A stretch of DNA of 64,000 nucleotides from an uncultured Hyphomonas sp. (GTDB taxonomy: Bacteria; Pseudomonadota; Alphaproteobacteria; Caulobacterales; Hyphomonadaceae): NCBI RefSeq assembly GCF_963678875.1, contig NZ_OY787456.1:62001-126000 (forward strand), read 5' to 3'. The position numbers were made by a program, and so were the translations under genes. This document shows, piece after piece, positions 41,195 to 48,780 of the stretch (its first letter is position 1; each line of letters starts with the position of its first letter). Below the pieces are notes generated by a model. The model had not been told where the DNA came from. It saw only the letters and a list, made by a program, of their open reading frames with translations, and did not search any database.

Positions 41195-41716
41195 CTAATC
41201 CGCGCTGTTGTCGAGGCTGTTTGCTGCCTGTTTCACCGCGCGGGCGTCGTCCATTTCCTGCAGGAAGTCTTCCAGTTCGATCTGCCATTCGAAGACCTGC
41301 CGCTGGCCGAATTCCCGCTCGCCCCGGAAATCCTGCTGCAGGCGGAGGCAGATGACCTGACCGAACCATTTTTCCTCGGCGAAGGCCGTGGCATTCCGGA
41401 ACGCGGCATTGTGCGTGTTGGCGATTTCCAGCGCTTCGATGCGGGAAAACTCCACCATCTCTTGGCAGGACTCGTAGCGGAGGGAGCGGCAGGCATTCTG
41501 CGGCCCTTCGCAATCGCTGAGGCTCACATCGAAAGCCTGCCCCAGCAGGTCCCCGGTCAGCACCGGCTTGCCATCTTCATGGGAAATTTCCATGGCCTCG
41601 GCGCCATACTTCGCGAGTTCACCGCGCAGCTGACCCGCCGTCACCAGTTCCGCATTCGCCGGGAAGACGAAGGCTGCGGCCAACAGAAGGAAAGGGAGCG
41701 AGGCGCACCGGGCCAT
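41195..41716 (-). CDS. Secreted YbjN-like protein
   Basis: A 173-residue protein with a signal peptide (MARCASLPFLLLAAAFVFPANA) followed by a domain with GEDGKPVLTGD-like and CEGPQNACRSLRYESCQEMVEF segments, which resembles the YbjN family. Three cysteines in that segment may form disulfides outside the cytoplasm. The end is acidic and helical (FLQEMDDARAVKQA). Function is unknown. It lies 16 bases upstream of the serine hydrolase gene on the same strand, so it may lead the same transcript. Confidence 0.65.
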   Translation of the reverse strand: MARCASLPFLLLAAAFVFPANAELVTAGQLRGELAKYGAEAMEISHEDGKPVLTGDLLGQAFDVSLSDCEGPQNACRSLRYESCQEMVEFSRIEALEIANTHNAAFRNATAFAEEKWFGQVICLRLQQDFRGEREFGQRQVFEWQIELEDFLQEMDDARAVKQAANSLDNSAD

Positions 41717-41847
41717 GAAAGTCTGCCGGGGTTTCTGGACTTGATCGATCGAGCTAACCGGTTTTCCGCTTTTGAAGCAATTGCCGCAGTTGCGCCGTTT
41801 GCAGTGCAGGGCGATAGTCCGCGCGCTTGAAAAGGGATTGAACGATC

Positions 41848-42735
41848 ATGGCTTCATCGACGCACCGCCCGCGCCGCTCCTGTCTCTACATGCCGGGGGC
41901 CAATGAACGCGCCCTCGAAAAGGCGCGCGGCCTTGCCGCTGACACGCTGTTGCTGGACCTGGAAGATGCCGTGGCGCCGGACGCGAAGCTGACCGCGCGC
42001 GAAGCGATCCTCAGCGCTGTGAAACAGGGCGGTTATGGCTATCGCGAGATCGTCATCCGCATGAATGGGCTCAGCACCGAATGGGGCGCCGATGATCTGA
42101 AAATGGCTGTTTCGAGCGGTGCAAAGGCCGTTTTGGCGCCGAAAGTCGAATCTGCCGCGGATATTCACGCGCTCGATACGGCGCTGACTGAGGCCGGTGC
42201 CCCGGCTGATTTCGGCCTCTGGGTCATGATCGAGATGCCGAAGGCCATCCTGCATATCGAGAAAATCGCCGCGACCGCCTCCGAGACACGCCTCACCACT
42301 TTTGTGATGGGCACGAACGACCTCGCCAAGGAATACCGCGCCCGGATGACGCGCGACCGGATCGCTTTCCAGACTGCCCTGCAGCTGACCATCGCGGCCG
42401 CTCGCGCCTATGGCGTGACGGCCATCGATGGCGTCTTCAACGACATCAAGGATGAGGATGGCCTGACCTTCGAATGCGAGCAGGGCCGCGACCTGGGCTT
42501 CGACGGCAAGACGCTGATCCACCCGTCGCAGCTGGACACCGCCAACCGTGTTTTCGCGCCGAGCCATAATGACGTGGAACAGGCCAAGGCCGTGATCGAG
42601 GCCTTCGCCGACCCGGCCAATGCCGGCAAGGGCGTGCTGAAGGTGAATGGCAAGATGACCGAGCTGCTCCATCTCGACGAAGCCCGCCGCACCGTGGCGA
42701 TGGATGAGGCCATCCGCGCCTTCGAAACGGCCTGA
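41848..42735 (+). CDS. (3S)-malyl-CoA thioesterase (Mcl2-type CoA lyase family)
   Basis: A 295-residue TIM-barrel protein of the HpcH/citrate-lyase beta family. RRSCLYMPGANERALEKARGLAADTLLLDLEDAVAPD holds the metal-site Asp/Glu segment, and MIEMPKAILHIEKIAA, MGTNDLAKEYRAR and CEQGRDLGFDGKTLIHPSQ follow. These look closer to Rhodobacter Mcl2, a (3S)-malyl-CoA thioesterase, than to the longer Mcl1 lyase. Hydrolysis of malyl-CoA to malate finishes the ethylmalonyl-CoA pathway. A lyase role cannot be excluded. It lies 0.76 kb before the mesaconyl-CoA hydratase gene of the same pathway. Confidence 0.85.
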   Translation: MASSTHRPRRSCLYMPGANERALEKARGLAADTLLLDLEDAVAPDAKLTAREAILSAVKQGGYGYREIVIRMNGLSTEWGADDLKMAVSSGAKAVLAPKVESAADIHALDTALTEAGAPADFGLWVMIEMPKAILHIEKIAATASETRLTTFVMGTNDLAKEYRARMTRDRIAFQTALQLTIAAARAYGVTAIDGVFNDIKDEDGLTFECEQGRDLGFDGKTLIHPSQLDTANRVFAPSHNDVEQAKAVIEAFADPANAGKGVLKVNGKMTELLHLDEARRTVAMDEAIRAFETA

Positions 42736-42755
42736 GCAGAGGAAGGGAAGACCTG

Positions 42756-43103
42756 ATGAGCTACACCATCCTGCACAATCCGAACTGTTCGACGTCCCGC
42801 AAGGGGCTGGAGATGCTGAAAGAGGCTGGTGTCGAGCCGGACGTGCGTAAATACATGAATGCCACTGAGCGGCTTTCGGTCGACGAGCTGAAAGACATCG
42901 CGAAAAAGATGGGCGGCGTCTCCCCGCGGGAATTCATGCGTTCCAAGGACGCGCCTGCGGCCGGGATCGATGCAGGTTCCAGCGATGAGGCCATTTTCGA
43001 GGCCATGGCGGAAAACCCGAAGCTGATCCAGCGCCCGATCGGCATCAAGGGCAAGAAGGCCGTGCTGGGCCGCCCGCCGGAAGATCTGCTGAAACTCGTC
43101 TGA
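42756..43103 (+). CDS. arsC: ArsC/Spx-type glutaredoxin-dependent arsenate reductase
   Basis: A 115-residue thioredoxin-fold protein: YTILHNPNCSTSRKGLEML has Cys11 as the reactive cysteine, and MRSKDAPAAG and IQRPIGIKGKKAVLGRPPEDLLKL match the ArsC signature (RPI...). It probably reduces arsenate with glutathione/glutaredoxin, though such proteins also include non-arsenic paralogues (YffB). No arsB, arsH or ArsR lies nearby. It follows the malyl-CoA thioesterase gene by 20 bases, likely as one transcript. Confidence 0.85.
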   Translation: MSYTILHNPNCSTSRKGLEMLKEAGVEPDVRKYMNATERLSVDELKDIAKKMGGVSPREFMRSKDAPAAGIDAGSSDEAIFEAMAENPKLIQRPIGIKGKKAVLGRPPEDLLKLV

Positions 43104-43110
43104 TTCTCTG

Positions 43111-43138
43111 CGAATTCGGGCCCAAACGGCCCGATTCG
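43111..43138 (+). terminator. Hairpin after arsC, weak terminator candidate
   Basis: Arms 43111-43122 and 43128-43138 pair over 11 bp with one bulged T and a short loop. Only AAATTT follows, not a clean T-run, so it may be a stabilising hairpin rather than an intrinsic terminator. Confidence 0.35.
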
Positions 43139-43196
43139 ATCAAATTTCACCGATTTTCGTCGCCGGATATAAGCCATTCTACGCGAGAGTGGCGTC

Positions 43197-43463
43197 ATGA
43201 TGATGACGCTTCTCCTCGTTGCAGCGGCCGTGTGCCTTGCCTTTGCCGGCTTCTGCTTTTTTGGCCTGCCCTACATGATTGCGGGGCCGCGTGTGCTGGA
43301 CCAGCTGCGCCTCCGGCTCACCGACAAGGCGCTGCTCGCCGGACTGGTGACTGCGGCGATTTCGCTGGTTTGGGTGCTTCAGGCGTCTCCGCCCTTGATT
43401 TCACATGGGGCGAGTGTGCAGGTATTCGCCGATCAGATGATGGGCGGCACCTGGCAGGTCTAA
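43197..43463 (+). CDS. Small two-pass membrane protein of unknown function
   Basis: An 88-residue protein with two membrane segments (LLLVAAAVCLAFAGFCFFGLPYMIA and ALLAGLVTAAISLVWVL) and short polar ends. No known motif. A TATAAG lies 34 bases before the start and could be a -10. It sits between arsC and the mesaconyl-CoA hydratase gene, 30 bases before the latter, probably cotranscribed with it. Function unknown. Confidence 0.55.
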   Translation: MMMTLLLVAAAVCLAFAGFCFFGLPYMIAGPRVLDQLRLRLTDKALLAGLVTAAISLVWVLQASPPLISHGASVQVFADQMMGGTWQV

Positions 43464-43493
43464 GCCAGCGGCGGCCCCGGAAGCGAGGCTGCC

Positions 43494-44552
43494 ATGACCG
43501 CACAGACAAAATCCAATCCCGGCAATTATTTCGAGGACTTCTCGATCGGCATGGAACTCGTCCATGCCACGCCCCAGACCGTGACCGAGGGCGATATCGC
43601 GCTCTACCGCGCGCTGACCGGCAATCGCTACGCCCAGTATTCCTCGGCTGAGTTTGCAAAGGCTGCGGGCCTGCCGGGTCTCGCCATCGACCCTGTCCAC
43701 GCCTTCCACGTCGTCTTCGGCAAATCGGTGCCGGACATCTCGCTGAATGCCGTTGCCAACCTCGGCTATGCCGATGGCCGCATCCGCCGCCCGATCATGC
43801 CCGGCGACACGCTGAACACCGTGTCCGAAGTCATCGGCATGAAGGAAAACTCCAACAAGCGCACCGGCGTCGTCTGGGTCCGCACACGCGGCTACAACCA
43901 GAACGGCATCGAGGTCATGTCCTTCGTGCGCTGGGTGATGGTCAACAAGTGGGAAGAGGATGCCGCGGTGCCGCCCGCCCACATTCCGGACCTGCCGGAT
44001 GCCGTACCGGGCAGCGAGCTGGAAGGCTTCGCTCCGATGGAAGACTGGGACTTCTCGCTCGCAGGCTCCTCCCATGGCTATGAAGACTATGAGATCGGCG
44101 AGAAGATCAATCACGTTGACGGCACGACGGTCGAAGAGGCCGAGCACCAGATCGCAACGCGCCTCTACCAGAACACCGCCAAGGTTCACTTCGACGCCCA
44201 CGGCCAGAAATCCAGCCGTTTCGGAAGGCGCCTCATCTATGGCGGCGTGGTGATCTCGATTGCCCGCTCGCTCGCCTTCAACGGCCTTGCCAATGCCGGC
44301 CAGATGCTGGCCATCAATGCCGGCACGCACGCCAGCCCTCTGTTCGCCGGCGACACGATCTATGCGTGGAGCGAAGTGCTGGACAAGGCAGACCTGTCGG
44401 ACAAGGCAGGGGCCCTGCGCCTGCGCCTCGTGGCCGTGAAGGACCAGGATCCCGGCGCCTTCGCCTACAAGACCGGCGACGGCAAATATGCCGATGGCGT
44501 GCTGCTTGATTTCGACTATTGGGCCGCCATTCCGAAGACAGCCGGCCGGTAG
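43494..44552 (+). CDS. Mesaconyl-CoA hydratase (beta-methylmalyl-CoA dehydratase)
   Basis: A 352-residue double hot-dog MaoC-type hydratase for the ethylmalonyl-CoA pathway, interconverting mesaconyl-CoA and beta-methylmalyl-CoA. AFHVVFGKSVPDISLNAVANLGYADGR, GDTLNTVSEVIGMKENSNKRTGVVWVRTRGYNQ, KINHVDGTTVEEAEHQIATRLYQNTAKVHF and RLIYGGVVISIARSLAFNGLANA match the Rhodobacter enzyme closely as I recall it. It lets the cell assimilate acetyl-CoA or propionate without the glyoxylate shunt. The upstream malyl-CoA thioesterase gene is in the same cluster. Confidence 0.93.
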   Translation: MTAQTKSNPGNYFEDFSIGMELVHATPQTVTEGDIALYRALTGNRYAQYSSAEFAKAAGLPGLAIDPVHAFHVVFGKSVPDISLNAVANLGYADGRIRRPIMPGDTLNTVSEVIGMKENSNKRTGVVWVRTRGYNQNGIEVMSFVRWVMVNKWEEDAAVPPAHIPDLPDAVPGSELEGFAPMEDWDFSLAGSSHGYEDYEIGEKINHVDGTTVEEAEHQIATRLYQNTAKVHFDAHGQKSSRFGRRLIYGGVVISIARSLAFNGLANAGQMLAINAGTHASPLFAGDTIYAWSEVLDKADLSDKAGALRLRLVAVKDQDPGAFAYKTGDGKYADGVLLDFDYWAAIPKTAGR

Positions 44553-44553
44553 G

Positions 44554-44931
44554 TCAGGCGCCTTCGGGCGGCCGGTGCTCGGCCCAAAGCAGCAGTGAAT
44601 CGAGGGCCGGGCACAGCTTTTCGCCCCACTCGGTCAGACAATACTCGACCTTCGGCGGCACCTGATGGTGCACGATCCGGCGGACGATGCCGTCTGCTTC
44701 CAGCTTGCGCAGCTGCTGGATCAGCATTTTCTGTGAAATCGCCGGGATCGCCCGCTCAAGATCGGAAAAGCGCATCAGCTGCTGGTCGAACAGATGGAAG
44801 AGGATGATCATCTTCCAGCGGCCTTCCAGCATTTGCAGCGCCGCTTCGACGCCATGTGCAGCGGACTGCGGCGTGTATTCGGGGCGGTTACCAGTAGGTA
44901 AGTACCCTACTTTTTTGTCCGTACTTGTCAT
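44554..44931 (-). CDS. HxlR family transcriptional regulator
   Basis: A 125-residue winged-helix regulator: EAALQMLEGRWKMIILFHLFDQQLMRFSDLERAIPAISQKMLIQQLRKLEADGIVRR is the HxlR signature, and VEYCLTEWGEKLCP the wing/end. There is no conserved redox cysteine in the first helix, although cysteines occur at the end (YCL, LCP). It is divergent from the NTF2-SDR pair at 45003 and likely controls it. An inverted repeat (AAGTAC at 44900-44905, GTACTT at 44921-44926) lies at its own start. Many HxlR proteins respond to reactive aldehydes or quinones. Confidence 0.9.
   Translation of the reverse strand: MTSTDKKVGYLPTGNRPEYTPQSAAHGVEAALQMLEGRWKMIILFHLFDQQLMRFSDLERAIPAISQKMLIQQLRKLEADGIVRRIVHHQVPPKVEYCLTEWGEKLCPALDSLLLWAEHRPPEGA
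44900..44926 (-). promoter_or_regulatory. Possible HxlR operator (AAGTAC...GTACTT)
   Basis: A 6-bp perfect inverted repeat with a 15-base gap lies over the first codons of the HxlR gene, 77 bases before the divergent NTF2-like gene. It overlaps a second repeat, GTAGG-N7-CCTAC (44894-44910). It is a fair candidate for auto- and cross-regulation but not a match to a known consensus. Confidence 0.3.
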
Positions 44932-45002
44932 TTATTCTGGCTAATTCGATATCTGGCTTTCCGCAAGGCAGTTCATCCCGGACAGCCGCAAAGGAGAGCC
45001 CG

Positions 45003-45332
45003 ATGCCCGTCAATTTTCCCGAACCGGTTCGCCGCTATTTCGAAGCCGAACAGGCCGACGATACCAGCCGGATGGCCGCCTATTTTGCTGAAGATGCAGT
45101 CGTGCGCGACGAGGACCGGACGCATGTTGGTGTTCCGGCAATCCAGGCCTGGAAGCAGGACGCCAAGGCAACAACCTCCTATCAGGTGACACCTTTGAAG
45201 GCAGAGCAAGCTGGCGAGCAGCTGGTCGTCACGGGCAGGGTTGAAGGTGATTTCCCCGGCAGCCCGGTCAACCTGCGCTACTTCTTCACCCTCTCAGGCG
45301 ATCGCATCAAGGGACTGGAGATTGTCCCATGA
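45003..45332 (+). CDS. NTF2-like (SnoaL fold) protein
   Basis: A 109-residue NTF2-fold protein: FPEPVRRYFEAEQADDTSRMAAYFAEDAVVRDEDRTHVGVPAIQAWKQDAK, then VEGDFPGSPVNLRYFFTLSGDRIKGLEIVP. AAGGAG is six bases before the ATG at 45003. It overlaps the SDR gene by four bases, so it is in a two-gene operon divergent from HxlR. A role in detoxification or small-molecule binding is likely but not shown. Confidence 0.85.
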   Translation: MPVNFPEPVRRYFEAEQADDTSRMAAYFAEDAVVRDEDRTHVGVPAIQAWKQDAKATTSYQVTPLKAEQAGEQLVVTGRVEGDFPGSPVNLRYFFTLSGDRIKGLEIVP

Positions 45333-46111
45333 GCTATGATCTGGGCCTCAAGGGGCGCCGGGCACTCGTGACAGGTGGCACGAAAGGCGCTGGCCGCGCC
45401 GTTGTCGACGCATTGACCAGTCTCGGCGCCGAAGTGCTGACGACGGCCCGCAGCCCGGCATCCGGCCTTCCAGAAGGCATTCACTTTGCGACGGCTGACC
45501 TCACAACGCCCGAGGGCTGTGAAGCGATTGCCGCAGAAATCACTGCCCGAATGGGCGGAGTGGACATCCTCGTCCATATGGTCGGCGGGTCGGCAGCGCC
45601 CGCCGGCGGCTTTGCCGCGTTGGACGAAGACGAATGGCACAGGGAGTTGAACCTGAACCTGTTACCGGCCGTCCGGCTGGACAGGGCCCTGCTGCCCGGC
45701 ATGATCGCACAGGGTCACGGCGCCATCATCCACGTCAGTTCGATCCAGCGCCTGATGCCGCTGCCTGACGCAACCACCGCTTATGCGGCGGCCAAAGCGG
45801 CTCTGTCGGCTTACAGCAAGAGCCTTTCCAAGGAAGTTGGACCCAAGGGCGTCCGCGTCATGCGTGTCTCCCCTGGCTGGATCGAAACGGAGGCAGCTGT
45901 TGCCCTCGTGGAGCGGATCGCCCGAGAAGATGGCAGCGACTATGGCGCCGCGCAGCAAAAACTGATGTCTTCGCTCGGCGGTATACCGCTCGGCCGGCCG
46001 TCCAAACCGGAAGAAGTGGCGGACCTTGTGGTCTTCCTTGCCTCTGCGCGCGCATCCGCCATTACGGGCGCGGACTATCTGATTGATGGTGGCACGGTGC
46101 CCACAGTCTGA
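45329..46111 (+). CDS. Short-chain dehydrogenase/reductase
   Basis: A 260-residue classical SDR. GRRALVTGGTKGAGRAVVDAL is the cofactor loop (TGXXXGXG), IIHVSSIQ holds the catalytic Ser, YAAAKAAL the Tyr-X3-Lys, and SPGWIET and GADYLIDGGT the closing motifs. It probably uses NADP to reduce an aldehyde or ketone; substrate unknown. It overlaps the NTF2-like gene by four bases and is likely controlled by the HxlR regulator. Confidence 0.9.
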   Translation: MSYDLGLKGRRALVTGGTKGAGRAVVDALTSLGAEVLTTARSPASGLPEGIHFATADLTTPEGCEAIAAEITARMGGVDILVHMVGGSAAPAGGFAALDEDEWHRELNLNLLPAVRLDRALLPGMIAQGHGAIIHVSSIQRLMPLPDATTAYAAAKAALSAYSKSLSKEVGPKGVRVMRVSPGWIETEAAVALVERIAREDGSDYGAAQQKLMSSLGGIPLGRPSKPEEVADLVVFLASARASAITGADYLIDGGTVPTV

Positions 46112-46168
46112 GGCAAATCTTGAAAGAGATGCTACCGGCGGGTTGGTCCCGGGCCTATATAGGCGCGC

Positions 46169-46585
46169 ATGAGCGGATACGGCCCATTTGACGGATTTAC
46201 GCTGGTGGCCATCGCGCTTGCGGTGATCCTTTCGGCTTTGGTGAGCCTGATCGGCACATCGGGCCGCAAGCGGAACATTGCCCTCGGCGAGGCGCAGGTC
46301 GGCGATCTGGCTGAAATGACCGGTATCCGCGATCCGAAACGCCTGCAGGAAGTGTTCGGCCCGCCCGATATGGGCCGGGTCTGGCGCAGCGTGACATTGC
46401 TGGACGTACGCCGGGCCCGTACGCCGGAAGGCTGGCTGATGTCGTCGGACCTTGTCGATTATGCCTGTATCGCCGCAGCGGTGACGGCGCTGATGGTGTC
46501 ATTCCGCCTGATGCCGGCGGTCCTCCTGCTGGCGCTCGGCATTCAGGTTGCCGGATGGATCGTCTCGACGCGGCTGCCGCGATAG
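46169..46585 (+). CDS. Membrane protein of unknown function
   Basis: A 138-residue protein with an N-terminal membrane segment (FTLVAIALAVILSALVSLIGTS), a polar middle containing GDLAEMTGIRDPKRLQEVFGPPDMG, and two C-terminal segments (VDYACIAAAVTALMVSF, LLLALGIQVAGWIVST). It is not recognised. A CTATAT -10-like hexamer ends eight bases before the ATG, pointing to a leaderless message. It lies upstream of dapF by 51 bases. Confidence 0.6.
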   Translation: MSGYGPFDGFTLVAIALAVILSALVSLIGTSGRKRNIALGEAQVGDLAEMTGIRDPKRLQEVFGPPDMGRVWRSVTLLDVRRARTPEGWLMSSDLVDYACIAAAVTALMVSFRLMPAVLLLALGIQVAGWIVSTRLPR

Positions 46586-46636
46586 GGCATTAGGGCCCGC
46601 TACGCTGAATCCTGACAACCGGAGCCGGACGCGCAC

Positions 46637-47446
46637 ATGAAAATCTGGAAGATGAACGGGGCCGGCAATGCCTTTGCCATTTTCGACGCCCGGTCTGTGC
46701 CGTTTTCGCCGACGGAGGACCAGGTGCGTCAGCTCGCCGAGGAAATGAATGCCGACCAGGTGATCGCGCTGGAGCGGGATGCCGCGCGCGACGTGTTCAT
46801 GCGCATCTGGAACCGGGATGGCGGCGAAGTCTCCGCTTGCGGCAATGCCAGCCGCTGCGTCGGCCGCCTCCTGCTGGACGAGACCGGCAAGGACAAGATC
46901 ACGATCCAGACCGAAGCGGACATGCTGCGCGCCTTTCGCGCCGAAGATGGCCTGATCACGGTGGACATGGGATCGCCCCTGATGGGCTGGGAAGACATTC
47001 CGCTCGCGGAAAAAATGGATGTGCGCGGCGTCGACGTCAAAATCGGCCCGATGGACAACCCCATCCTGTCGCGTCCGGCGGTTGTCTCCATGGGCAATCC
47101 GCACGCGGTGTTCTTTGTCTCCGATGTGGACGCCTATGACATTCCGGCGCTCGGCCCGCTGGTGGAGTGGCATCCACTCTTTCCGGAAGGCACCAATGTC
47201 GGCTTTGCGCAGGTCATCGACCGCAACACGATCCGCCTGCGCGTCTGGGAACGCGGGGCAGGGCTGACCAGGGCCTGCGGCACGGGCGCTTGCGCGGCGC
47301 TCGTCTGCGCGGCGCGCGCAAAGCTCACCGAGCGCAAGGCGAAGCTGATTCTCGATGGCGGTGAATTGCTGATCGAATGGCGCGAAAGCGATGACCGCGT
47401 CTACATGACGGGCCCGGTCGAACTGGAATTCGAAACCGAAATCTGA
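46637..47446 (+). CDS. dapF: Diaminopimelate epimerase
   Basis: A 269-residue cofactor-free epimerase turning LL- into meso-diaminopimelate for lysine and peptidoglycan. The two catalytic cysteines are Cys68 (GEVSACGNASRC) and Cys214 (TRACGTGACAAL), both in their classic motifs. The N-terminal KMNGAGNAFAIFDAR is also conserved. GGAG precedes the ATG. It leads the dapF-mtaB-ftsY segment that is conserved in Alphaproteobacteria. Confidence 0.97.
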   Translation: MKIWKMNGAGNAFAIFDARSVPFSPTEDQVRQLAEEMNADQVIALERDAARDVFMRIWNRDGGEVSACGNASRCVGRLLLDETGKDKITIQTEADMLRAFRAEDGLITVDMGSPLMGWEDIPLAEKMDVRGVDVKIGPMDNPILSRPAVVSMGNPHAVFFVSDVDAYDIPALGPLVEWHPLFPEGTNVGFAQVIDRNTIRLRVWERGAGLTRACGTGACAALVCAARAKLTERKAKLILDGGELLIEWRESDDRVYMTGPVELEFETEI

Positions 47447-47502
47447 CGCCGGATGCTTGATTCGCGCGGTTTCCGGCGCGATGTGCGCTGGACGAGTTCG
47501 CA

Positions 47503-48780
47503 ATGACAGACCCGAAAGCCCCCTCCAGCCCGACGCTGATTACGCTCGGATGCCGCCTCAACTCTTATGAGTCCGAGGTGATGCGCGGCCATGCGGCTGA
47601 CGCAGGGCTTTCCGATGCGGTGATCGTGAACACCTGCGCAGTGACGGGGGAGGCGGTGCGTTCCGCCCGCCAGGCCATCCGCCGCGCAGCGAAAGAGCAT
47701 CCGGGTGCGCCCATTCTTGTCACGGGCTGCGCGGCGCAGATCGATCCCGACATGTTCGCGAAGATGCCGGAAGTCACCCGCGTGATCGGCAATCATGAGA
47801 AGATGAAGGCCGAGACCTGGAAGCCGGTGGACTTGCTGGGTGGGCACGAGAAAGTCCGCGTCAACGACATCATGTCGGTGAAGGAAACCGCTGCCCACCT
47901 GATCGACGGCATGGACGGCCGGGCGCGGGCCTATGTTCAGGTCCAGAATGGCTGCGACCATCGCTGCACCTTCTGCATCATCCCTTATGGACGCGGGAAT
48001 TCACGGTCCGTGCCTGCGGGCGAAGTGGTGGACCAGGTCCGCCGCCTTGTGGAGACGGGGCATTATGAGGTCGTGCTGACCGGCGTGGACCTGACGAGTT
48101 GGGGCGCAGACCTTCCGGGCACGCCGCAACTCGGCAATCTCGTCCAGCGCATCCTGAAACTGGTGCCGGAGCTGCAGCAGCTGCGCATTTCCTCTATCGA
48201 CGCCATCGAAATCGACGACGCGCTGTTCGAAGCCATGAGCGAGCCGCGCCTGGCGCCCTTCATGCATCTCTCGCTGCAGCATGGGGACAATCTCATCCTG
48301 AAGCGAATGAAGCGCCGCCATTCGCGGGACGATGCGATTGCGCTGGCCGAGCGGCTGCGCGCTTTGCGTCCGGATATCGCACTCGGCGCAGACATCATTG
48401 CTGGGTTCCCAACCGAGACTGAGGTGCATTTCGAGAACTCGGTCCGCCTTGTGGACGATTGCGGGCTCGCCTTCCTGCATGTCTTTCCCTACAGCCCCAG
48501 GCCCGGCACACCAGCGGCACGGATGCCCCAGCTTGACAAGGCCTTGATCAAGGAACGCGCTGCGCGCCTTCGCGAAACGGGTGAAAACGCGCTCAAAACC
48601 CACTTTTCGCGCCATATTGGAGAATTGCGGGAGGTTTTGGTGGAACGTGGGGCAGCCGCCCGCCTGCCGGACTTTACCCCTGTAAAACTGTCGCGCGAGC
48701 CCGGCCACGCTGGACGGCCCGTCCGGGCGCATATAACCGGACATGACGGCAGGCAGCTGATCGGAGAAATAGTAGAATGA
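47503..48780 (+). CDS. mtaB: tRNA t6A37 methylthiotransferase MtaB
   Basis: A 425-residue radical SAM methylthiotransferase that turns t6A37 into ms2t6A37 of tRNAs. The N-terminal UPF0004 domain has Cys17 (LGCRLNSYES), Cys45 (NTCAVTG) and Cys76 (TGCAAQ) for one 4Fe-4S cluster; the radical SAM cluster is Cys151, Cys155 and Cys158 (CDHRCTFC). The C-terminal TRAM-like region ends AHITGHDGRQLIGEIVE. Length and motifs fit MtaB rather than MiaB. It overlaps ftsY by four bases. Confidence 0.95.
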   Translation: MTDPKAPSSPTLITLGCRLNSYESEVMRGHAADAGLSDAVIVNTCAVTGEAVRSARQAIRRAAKEHPGAPILVTGCAAQIDPDMFAKMPEVTRVIGNHEKMKAETWKPVDLLGGHEKVRVNDIMSVKETAAHLIDGMDGRARAYVQVQNGCDHRCTFCIIPYGRGNSRSVPAGEVVDQVRRLVETGHYEVVLTGVDLTSWGADLPGTPQLGNLVQRILKLVPELQQLRISSIDAIEIDDALFEAMSEPRLAPFMHLSLQHGDNLILKRMKRRHSRDDAIALAERLRALRPDIALGADIIAGFPTETEVHFENSVRLVDDCGLAFLHVFPYSPRPGTPAARMPQLDKALIKERAARLRETGENALKTHFSRHIGELREVLVERGAAARLPDFTPVKLSREPGHAGRPVRAHITGHDGRQLIGEIVE

